Of a stretch of DNA of 12,066 nucleotides, positions 9,101-12,066 are shown one piece after another. The position numbers were made by a program, and so were the translations under genes. Source of the stretch: Cephalothrix spiralis (Eukaryota > Nemertea > Palaeonemertea > Archinemertea > Cephalotrichidae); assembly GCA_032353305.1 (NCBI GenBank), contig JAUCNG010327734.1:1-12066 (forward strand). Direction: 5' to 3'. A model generated the notes under the pieces. The model was not told the DNA's origin, ran no database searches, and worked only from the letters and a program-made list of their open reading frames with translations. Each line of letters starts with the position of its first letter. The stretch's first letter is position 1.

Positions 9101-9876
9101 ACAAGCCGCTCCCAACGAAACCAACCTTGTTAACCTCTAGGCATTTATATTTACAAATTTAATTTCAGTTTAGCTTTCAAGATCATAAGTTTTCTAAGAG
9201 CAAGAAACCAATCAAATAGCAGAACACGCGGTCTTTTCATACGCTAATTGCGACGTATTTCAAATAAATGTTGAACAAGTTGAACAATTTTATGCCACAG
9301 GTATTTTTCCCTTGTCGGGCTATTTTTAAAACTTCGCGGAAGGTGAATCATACATTGGGCCTCGACCAACAGGATCCCAATAACAGTTATCATAGCCTAT
9401 AAGGCAGAGGTATAGATATTGCCCGCTATAAAGATGCCGAGTTACTTCGAGATGACCTCTAGGATAAATACAAAAAGCTTTGGTCATTGGGAAATTCGGT
9501 AAAATTTCAAATTGTCAAGCTTAGTGCGAAAATTCGACAAATTTTATAATTATTAGATCAGCCTAATTTTACTGATTAAAAGAAACGATAAACGTTAAGG
9601 GTCATAATTATATTTTAAGTAACCTGGTTTCCTGGGTACACCTGCTGGTATAACGACAACATCACAACCAGTTAAACAATCTTTTAATTGATCAGGGCCC
9701 ATATGTCCGGTGACTTTGGCTTTGGTTTCGATGTGACTGAGATCTGCTGCAACTCCGGGTGTATGTGCAATATCGTACAAGGCAAGATGTGAAATAAGGG
9801 GCGACTGTTTCATCAGAAGTGACATTGGTTGACCGATGCCACCACTGGCACCCATCACAGCGACCTTGGCATTGTT
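1..9876 (-). CDS. MDH2: Mitochondrial malate dehydrogenase gene, six visible exons, 5' and 3' partial
   Basis: Encodes the mitochondrial matrix NAD-dependent malate dehydrogenase, which interconverts malate and oxaloacetate in the TCA cycle and the malate-aspartate shuttle. Joining 9876-9624, 8619-8510, 7810-7685, 2159-1983, 1142-990 and 133-1 gives 317 codons with every junction in phase and every intron GT-AG. Numbering from the first visible Asn, I see the NAD-binding loop GASGGIGQP (9-17), the adenine-ribose Asp35 in LYDIAHTPG, substrate arginines Arg82 and Arg88 in VPRKPGMTRDDL, the Asp151/Arg154 pair in [11 protein letters not shown], and catalytic His178 in GGHAG. Positions match vertebrate mature MDH2, about 316 residues. 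Missing are the exon with the targeting peptide and the stop codon; at least one further codon follows base 1. No frameshift or premature stop is seen, so the gene looks functional. The mitochondrial rather than cytosolic class is clear from the motif set. Confidence 0.97.
313..610. mobile_element. MITE-like element with terminal inverted repeats
   Basis: Left arm 313-333 (ATGAAAGAACACAT then TTTTTGCC) pairs with right arm 585-610: the same 14-base and 8-base blocks, inverted, separated by an extra five bases on the right. The outer flanks also share AACGGTTCA-like sequence (left near 280, right near 609-622), so the full element may be longer. About 300 bp with no coding capacity fits a MITE; no clean target-site duplication was found. 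Confidence 0.5.
437..450. repeat. Perfect palindrome TTGCGCATGCGCAA
   Basis: A 14-bp perfect palindrome inside the inverted-repeat element. It contains the TGCGCATGCGCA core typical of NRF-1 sites, which control many nuclear genes for mitochondrial proteins. Its location deep in the last intron and within a repeat argues that the match is incidental. Confidence 0.4.
990..1142 (-). CDS. MDH2: MDH2 exon, C-terminal domain helix and strand
   Basis: A 153-base, 51-codon exon, phase 0 at both ends, from acceptor TTTCAG to donor AGC|GTAAGT. It encodes [19 protein letters not shown] and continues through the conserved [14 protein letters not shown] and YFSTPLLLS. The final Ser aligns with the Gly after LLL in vertebrate MDH2, and the next exon continues the alignment without a gap, which supports this donor. 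Confidence 0.97.
1143..1982 (-). other. MDH2: MDH2 intron, 840 bp
   Basis: Donor GTAAGT, acceptor TTTCAG. Holds a TGACGTCA octamer at 1339-1346 and, at about 1681-1870, a GC-richer repeat block with a 47-bp tandem duplication. The rest is AT-rich without recognisable content. Confidence 0.85.
1763..1856. repeat. Two tandem copies of a 47-bp unit
   Basis: Units 1763-1809 and 1810-1856 share 45 of 47 bases and start TTATGGGGAGATCGTCGG. The 9-mer CCGTAAACC occurs on both sides (1694-1702 and 1859-1867), suggesting that the duplication sits within a longer repeat. The near identity indicates a recent event. Confidence 0.9.
1983..2159 (-). CDS. MDH2: MDH2 exon with the catalytic histidine
   Basis: A 177-base, 59-codon exon, phase 0 at both ends, from acceptor TTACAG to donor GCT|GTAAGT. 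It begins [17 protein letters not shown], with catalytic His178 in GGHAG, then [15 protein letters not shown], and ends [10 protein letters not shown]. The ATG-initiated frame that extends upstream into the intron from 2237 is a chance extension. The segment [16 protein letters not shown] lies in a part of the protein that varies between animals. Confidence 0.97.
2396..2510. repeat. TTTTCCCTGA-rich dispersed-repeat block
   Basis: Three TTCCCTGA motifs (2465-2472, 2476-2483, 2498-2505), plus TTTTCAGGATGG nearby, form a degenerate short-period pattern. Similar CAGGGA/CAGGA-rich stretches occur near 661-760, 7035-7135 and 10330-10540, suggesting a dispersed repeat family. The family is not identified. 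Confidence 0.45.
2797..3271. mobile_element. pogo/Tc1-like MITE flanked by TA
   Basis: The left end CAGTCGAAATCCCTCGGAAG and the right end, which in reverse complement reads CAGTCAAATCCCTATAAGTG, are inverted copies with small differences. Both are flanked by TA (2795-2796 and 3272-3273), the expected target duplication of Tc1/mariner/pogo elements, and both begin CAG, as many pogo/Tigger ends do. The 475-bp interior has no coding frame, so it is non-autonomous. Confidence 0.6.
3574..3587 (-). terminator. Poly(A) signals of the nested gene
   Basis: Two AATAAA hexamers on the minus strand (3587-3582 and 3579-3574) lie 14-27 bases after the TGA of the galaxin-like gene. They imply a very short 3' UTR, and are consistent with transcript termination well before the next MDH2 exon. 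AT-rich sequence makes the hexamer common, so this is supporting evidence only. Confidence 0.5.
3601..3785 (-). CDS. Nested gene terminal exon: two galaxin-like cysteine repeats
   Basis: Starts in phase 1 after CCTATTTCAG and ends at TGA (3603-3601). Encodes MRSSRCYGH onward, 60 residues, with all eight mature cysteines and a Tyr/Gly-rich tail [10 protein letters not shown]. The upstream ATG of the open frame at 3831 lies in the intron and is not the real start. This is the only coding part of the nested gene that stands out as an open frame by itself. Confidence 0.8.
3601..5603 (-). CDS. Nested gene: small secreted His-rich, cysteine-rich protein with galaxin-like repeats
   Basis: Three coding exons, 5603-5537, 4733-4698 and 3785-3601, join in phase 1 at both junctions to give 95 residues and a TGA stop. 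Residues 1-20 form a hydrophobic signal peptide starting [10 protein letters not shown] and ending near ATPAES. Residues 25-32 are eight consecutive His, followed by YYVMRSSR. Residues 41-90 hold two repeats of the pattern C-x-G, Tyr, TQ-x-C, then x-G-x-[IV]-Q: first [19 protein letters not shown], then [20 protein letters not shown]. The mature part has eight cysteines (41, 53, 54, 63, 68, 69, 75, 81), an even number suited to disulfides. The di-Cys pattern resembles galaxin repeats first described from coral skeletal matrix; this assignment is by pattern only. All introns are GT-AG. The gene lies inside one MDH2 intron on the same strand. A metal-binding or extracellular-matrix role is inference; another secreted cysteine-rich peptide family is possible. 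Confidence 0.8.
3845..3872. repeat. Perfect 14-bp tandem duplication
   Basis: CAATGTGCTTTAGC occurs twice head to tail (3845-3858, 3859-3872), directly beside the large palindrome at 3889-3975. It may mark the edge of that element. Confidence 0.8.
3889..3975. repeat. Long imperfect palindrome with a GAA loop
   Basis: Arms 3889-3930 and 3934-3975 pair at 33 of 42 positions without gaps. The outer 10 bp are perfect (GGTCAATGGT with ACCATTGACC), and the core stem GGAC-GAA-GTCC is perfect. It lies in the intron between the second and third coding exons of the nested gene. It is probably a foldback MITE or its solo palindromic core; a structured RNA is an alternative. Confidence 0.75.
4070..4476. 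mobile_element. Nested inverted-repeat (foldback/MITE-like) element
   Basis: The outer arms are similar in inverted orientation: 4070-4097 (GGTTTTGTCACAACTCAACT, then AACTACAG) and 4447-4476 (reverse complement GGTTTTATTGTCACAACTAC, then AACTAACTAC). Inner arms 4309-4327 and 4409-4427 are a perfect 19-bp inverted repeat (AAAAGTCAAAGATTTAACA). CTTTTTAAC appears in direct orientation outside both inner arms, and AACTAACTACAG recurs at about 4185-4200. No coding frame is seen. Confidence 0.5.
4698..4733 (-). CDS. Nested gene micro-exon: octahistidine tract
   Basis: A 36-base exon with acceptor CCTTTTTCCAG and donor ACG|GTAAGAG. Its two leading bases complete a Phe codon with the previous exon, then it reads Phe, eight His, Tyr, Tyr, and one base that completes Val with the next exon. 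His codons mix CAT and CAC (CAT CAC CAT CAC CAT CAT CAT CAC), so this is a trinucleotide-type tract with synonymous variation. Consensus splice sites at both ends and exact phase agreement support it despite its size. Confidence 0.75.
5537..5612 (-). CDS. Nested gene exon: start codon and signal peptide
   Basis: Exon from acceptor CTCTTTTCAG at 5613 to donor TGGT|GTAAGT at 5536. Nine leader bases precede the ATG at 5603-5601. It encodes 22 residues plus one base: basic Lys2, a long hydrophobic core, then a small-residue cleavage region ATPAES. The strong acceptor only nine bases before the ATG means that the transcript has an upstream leader exon, or is trans-spliced. Confidence 0.78.
6218..6325 (-). 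other. Candidate leader or extra coding exon upstream of the nested gene
   Basis: A strong donor AAAG|GTAAGT (6217) ends a frame that is open for at least 36 codons ([20 protein letters not shown] and on to DPVERLK). A possible acceptor TTTCCTGCTCAG, preceded by a TACTAA branch-like motif, sits at 6326. Joined to the signal-peptide exon at 5612 it reads VERLK-STK-MKFQ in frame. It is probably the 5' leader exon; a coding N-terminal extension before the signal peptide is less likely. Because it is phase 0 at both ends it could also be a cassette exon of MDH2. No homology is recognised. Confidence 0.4.
6374..6380 (-). promoter_or_regulatory. TATA-like box upstream of the candidate leader exon
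   Basis: TATATAA on the minus strand, four bases before the ATG at 6370. If used, transcription would start near 6350, so that ATG would be untranscribed and the leader exon would run from about 6350 to 6218. The motif is frequent in AT-rich DNA. Confidence 0.3.
7685..7810 (-). CDS. MDH2: MDH2 exon with the catalytic Asp and Arg
   Basis: A 126-base, 42-codon exon, phase 0 at both ends, between acceptor TTTTCAG and donor AAG|GTAAGT. It starts [10 protein letters not shown] and contains [13 protein letters not shown], which supplies Asp151 (partner of the catalytic His) and substrate Arg154. The open frame running into the intron beyond AAG ends after VSTFS and is not coding. The donor opens the 5.5-kb intron that contains the nested galaxin-like gene. 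Confidence 0.97.
7811..8509 (-). other. MDH2: MDH2 intron, 699 bp, mostly SINE
   Basis: Donor CCA|GTAAGT, acceptor TTTTCAG. The 8040-8400 part is GC-richer and is a tRNA-derived SINE. The minus-strand open frames of 61 and 92 codons there arise from the SINE and are not genes. Confidence 0.85.
8040..8375 (-). mobile_element. tRNA-derived SINE with Pol III promoter boxes
   Basis: On the minus strand the A box TGGCAAAGATG (8358-8348) fits TRGYNNARNNG at every position. The B box GGTTCAAGACC (8315-8305) fits GGWTCRANNC. They are 32 bases apart, as in tRNA genes and SINE heads, and the intervening tRNA-like part ends in GTCCCGGGTTCAAGAC. A tRNA-unrelated body follows to about 8040. The 3' end is uncertain, and neither a poly(A) tail nor a target duplication is clear. 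It is not a functional tRNA: I see no matching acceptor stem. Confidence 0.65.
8510..8619 (-). CDS. MDH2: MDH2 exon with the active-site loop arginine
   Basis: A 110-base exon starting in phase 1 after TTCTAG and ending in phase 0 at CCA|GTAAGT. It completes Gly85 and encodes 36 further residues beginning [11 protein letters not shown], so it carries Arg88 of the mobile active-site loop. It ends in MICIISNP, where vertebrate enzymes read MICVIANP; the Ala to Ser change next to the NPVNS motif is conservative. Confidence 0.96.
8620..9623 (-). other. MDH2: MDH2 intron, 1004 bp
   Basis: Donor GTTACT (non-optimal at +3 to +6), acceptor TTCTAG. Contains a GTGCGCATGTGC motif near 8960, similar to those at 437 and 3984. 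No gene or clear repeat is seen elsewhere. Confidence 0.8.
9624..9876 (-). CDS. MDH2: MDH2 exon encoding mature N-terminus and NAD-binding fold
   Basis: Encodes residues 1-84 plus the first base of Gly85. The upstream acceptor is a T-rich tract ending in TTCTAG directly before AACAATGCC, so the exon begins in phase 0 with [15 protein letters not shown]. This matches where the presequence ends in animal MDH2. The donor is CCAG|GTTACT, weaker than the other donors here, but it is confirmed by the phase-1 join to the next exon, which rebuilds Gly85. The exon holds the glycine-rich dinucleotide loop, the Asp35 specificity residue and substrate-binding Arg82. The in-frame ATG at residue 8 is not the likely start, because homology continues upstream of it. 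Confidence 0.97.
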
Positions 9877-10620
9877 CTAGAAAGAAAAAAAGAAATGAGA
9901 GGGTTAAAATCTACATGCATATCGGACTACTAAGGGGCTAATAGATTTACTTTTTTAGCATGGCCATATATAAGCGCCTTTCAGTAAATCATGGTGTCAA
10001 ATCACATCTATGGGTCAAAGCGACCCATAAAATAATTTTAGGAGTCCATTATAAATGCTTCTAATCGTAGTCATGGAATCTAATGATATAAATAAGCCAA
10101 AATATAGTCATACGAGTCAGAACCAGTTTATCTTATTCGTGTTCCAGTGGTGATTTTAAACTCTTTCGCACACCGTTTTCCAAGATTTTCAGACATTATA
10201 GAGATATTTCACAACGTTTACGACAAGTGTACTATTTTTTTTACTGTCGTTCAATGCCAAAACTTATCATTTCGTCGTAAACCGCTTATGGCTATTGTTT
10301 CAACTGATTCCTTGACTTTATAATATAGGACTTTTATTCAGGACTTCTTGTCCAAAAAATATATTTAATTGAAAGATCTTCAAGAAAAAATATCAGTTTT
10401 TACTATCATAATTCATAATATCTCTAACCGTTGAGGGATTTTAGGACTAATGTCATTTTTAAAGAGCTTTTTAAAACTTTGAGATTTAAGGAGCAATTTG
10501 TCAAATTAATTTCAGGAATTTTAGGAGGTCTTTGACACATGCTAACATCTCTTTGCAAAAATATAGGACTTTTTGGCTAAAATATAGGAAAATAGTCTAG
10601 GTGCAAAATAGCCTTTGCTA

Positions 10621-10662
10621 GGCGTCAAGTTACTAAATCTAAAATGGCGTCAAGTTACTAAA
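10621..10662. repeat. 17-bp direct repeat
   Basis: GGCGTCAAGTTACTAAA occurs at 10621-10637 and 10646-10662, eight bases apart, about 110 bp before the start codon of the SGNH-type gene. It could be a duplication footprint or a promoter element. Confidence 0.8.
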
Positions 10663-10721
10663 AACACGTTTATCAAGGCTCCGGATTTAACGCTCATTCA
10701 CACAAGTTATATTACACTTAC

Positions 10722-10769
10722 ATACTCATATTTTAGATTTGCAAGTTTATGAACATTCAGGGAAGACAT
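10722..10769 (-). other. Weak candidate for the MDH2 first coding exon
   Basis: An ATG at 10769 opens 16 codons (MSSLNVHKLANLKYEY) that end at a consensus donor GTAAGT (10721-10716) in phase 0, the phase needed by the first visible MDH2 exon at 9876. The peptide has two Lys, one His and one Glu, but no Arg, so it is a poor mitochondrial presequence. It is also antisense to the start of the plus-strand gene: the two ATGs lie one base apart. I think the true first exon is more likely outside the window. Confidence 0.2.
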
Positions 10770-10770
10770 A

Positions 10771-11544
10771 ATGGACAACCAAGATGTAATTAACGAACTT
10801 CGTGGGATGAATTTACTTCTTACAAACAGAGTCCAGGCGTTGGAAACTACAGTCTTAAATTTACAGTCCAGACTCACAAATTTAGAAAGTGGTCTTGGAG
10901 AAACGACCGTAAAACAGATTCCAAGAGAGGACAAGCGATCAATAACTGGTATAGTAATTTCTGATAGCAACAGACACAATGTGAACCCTGCTGGTTTAAG
11001 TTTTGGAGAGCGCAAATCAATTATATACCCCTGCAGTACACTGATTGGTCTACCTGAGGTTATCAAAGATCGTAACTCTGGTGAAAAAATTTGCAATCCA
11101 GATACTGTGCTAATACATACTGGAACTAATGACTGGGACAGTGGTGATAGTGTGAAAGTTGCTCTTGAACTAAAGAAATCTATCAAATCAGTGAAAGATA
11201 TGTGGCCAAGCGCAAAGGTTAAAGTATCAAGCATACTCCAGAGAAGAGATAGGACTAAAGAACAGATGGATGAAATAAATGATCAATTGAAGAAAACTAG
11301 CGATGAAAGTGATGCGGAATTCTGTGAAAATATTGTTATGTTTGAAGATTTGAAAGATAATAAACATCTGAAAGATGACAAGGTATACAAGATAGCATTA
11401 GCATGGAAGTACGCTCTAAATCCCAAGGAGACTTGGACGCGGAAAAGGAAACAAAACATTGGACCAAGTCGACCAAGTCAAAATGTTTCGTCACTTCAGG
11501 ACTTTAAAAACATGTTAAATGATTTTGTTCAGAGACTAAATTAA
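10771..11544 (+). CDS. Coiled-coil plus SGNH/GDSL-type hydrolase protein, intact single exon
   Basis: An uninterrupted 257-codon frame from ATG to TAA. The start is supported by an in-frame TGA seven codons upstream (10750). Residues 5-45 form a leucine-rich heptad coiled coil (LLLTNRVQALETTVLNLQ). Residues 60-215 look like an SGNH hydrolase: block I VISDSN with nucleophile Ser66, block III IHTGTNDW with Asn120, and block V DNKHLKDDKVYKIAL with Asp196/His199 as the candidate dyad. The tail after 216 is basic and polar. Such esterase-like domains with coiled coils occur in multicopy invertebrate proteins and in ORF1 of some CR1-like LINEs; that is family knowledge, not shown here. No reverse transcriptase or poly(A) tract is visible nearby. 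The substrate is unknown. The long minus-strand frame across it is its shadow. Confidence 0.72.
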   Translation: MDNQDVINELRGMNLLLTNRVQALETTVLNLQSRLTNLESGLGETTVKQIPREDKRSITGIVISDSNRHNVNPAGLSFGERKSIIYPCSTLIGLPEVIKDRNSGEKICNPDTVLIHTGTNDWDSGDSVKVALELKKSIKSVKDMWPSAKVKVSSILQRRDRTKEQMDEINDQLKKTSDESDAEFCENIVMFEDLKDNKHLKDDKVYKIALAWKYALNPKETWTRKRKQNIGPSRPSQNVSSLQDFKNMLNDFVQRLN

Positions 11545-12066
11545 TACGGAAGGGTAAGAGAAGACCGTGAAGTTTTAAAAGGTATCGCTGTAATTTAAAT
11601 TTTTATATATTTAAGGACTGTAAAATTAACCTTCTTTTGACTAAATTTTGATTTTTTTGGAATTTATTTTTATTTTTGAACGCAAATTAGAGCCAATTTC
11701 TGTGTTGCAAACATGACGTCACGATATTTTTTCGTCATCGGCAATTATTTTTTTATATTTTTATAAATTAAAATTCTGCAAATTAGAGTTTTAAGATAAA
11801 GGCCTAAGCCTAAATAATGTCTTTCATATGAACATGAGATCACTGTAAATTTGAGATTTACAGTAAATGTATTCAAATATTCTAGTTTTTTAGACGTGTA
11901 AACTTGTAAATATTATTTCAAATCACATAATTATAGAATATTAATGAATTTAAAATTCGTTATATCTTGGAGAGCCTTGAGTAAGATTGTAAATTTTGAA
12001 CCATTTTGTAAATTTTTGAACCACTTTTTAAGAGTAAAGATTGACTATTAAGGTCATTATTTATTA
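11545..12066. other. AT-rich region downstream of the SGNH-type gene
   Basis: Probably holds the 3' UTR: an ATTAAA lies at 11767-11772. It also contains TGACGTCA at 11714-11721, a perfect hairpin (ACTGTAAAT with ATTTACAGT, loop TTGAG, 11842-11864), GCAAATTAGAG twice near 11681 and 11779, and two tandem TTGTAAATTTTGAACCA-like units near 11987-12024. No coding sequence is seen. Confidence 0.6.

Larger units (their letters stand above)
9877..10770. other. Region between the MDH2 exon and the plus-strand gene
   Basis: Starts with the MDH2 acceptor tract, so at least its left part is intron. It contains a degenerate AGGA-rich stretch (10330-10570) like the block near 2470, and a 17-bp direct repeat just before the plus-strand gene. 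No convincing presequence exon is visible apart from the weak candidate at 10722-10769. Confidence 0.6.

Noticed and set aside
9946-9966. MAMLKK with a GTAAAT donor-like sequence upstream of the first visible MDH2 exon
   Set aside because: Only 17 bases to the donor, which is phase 2, while the next exon needs phase 0; too short for a presequence.
10030-10080. Minus-strand ATG opening a short acid-free basic peptide (MTTIRSIYNGLLKLFYG) as an MDH2 presequence
   Set aside because: The character fits a targeting peptide, but no good donor in phase 0 follows before the stop codon.
10707-11234. 175-codon minus-strand frame opposite the SGNH-type gene
   Set aside because: It is the antisense shadow of an intact plus-strand frame that has recognisable domains; it has no recognisable motif itself.

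Overview
The window is AT-rich, intron-rich nuclear DNA from an animal, most likely a marine invertebrate. The evidence is canonical GT-AG introns, a nuclear-encoded mitochondrial enzyme split over short exons, many non-autonomous transposon remnants, a tRNA-derived SINE, and galaxin-type cysteine repeats. I cannot name the species or phylum from sequence alone.

The backbone (1-9876, minus strand) is a mitochondrial malate dehydrogenase gene (MDH2 type). Six consecutive coding exons are visible and join in matching phases to give 317 codons of the mature enzyme. All catalytic residues I know for this family are present. The stop codon lies beyond base 1. The first exon, with the mitochondrial targeting peptide, is either beyond the right edge or is the weak candidate at 10722-10769. 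The five introns are about 856, 840, 5525, 699 and 1004 bp.

The 5.5-kb intron holds the most interesting object. It is an apparently complete small gene on the same strand (coding exons 5603-5537, 4733-4698 and 3785-3601). It encodes a 95-residue secreted protein: signal peptide, eight consecutive histidines, then two galaxin-like repeats carrying eight cysteines. The exon phases match exactly, two AATAAA signals follow the stop closely, and a possible leader exon with a TATA-like box lies upstream at 6218-6325. The largest open frame track in this area shows only fragments of it because it is spliced.

The right end (10771-11544, plus strand) carries an intact 257-codon single-exon frame: an N-terminal coiled coil followed by an SGNH/GDSL-type hydrolase domain with recognisable Ser, GTND and DxxH blocks. 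It is either a host gene or cargo of a mobile element.

The introns hold several repeat units: a TIR element at about 313-610, a 47-bp tandem duplication at 1763-1856, a TCCCTGA-rich block near 2465-2505, a pogo/Tc1-like MITE with TA flanks at 2797-3271, a near-perfect palindrome at 3889-3975, a nested inverted-repeat element at 4070-4476, and a tRNA-derived SINE with clear A and B boxes within about 8040-8375. The remaining intronic sequence shows nothing I can assign.
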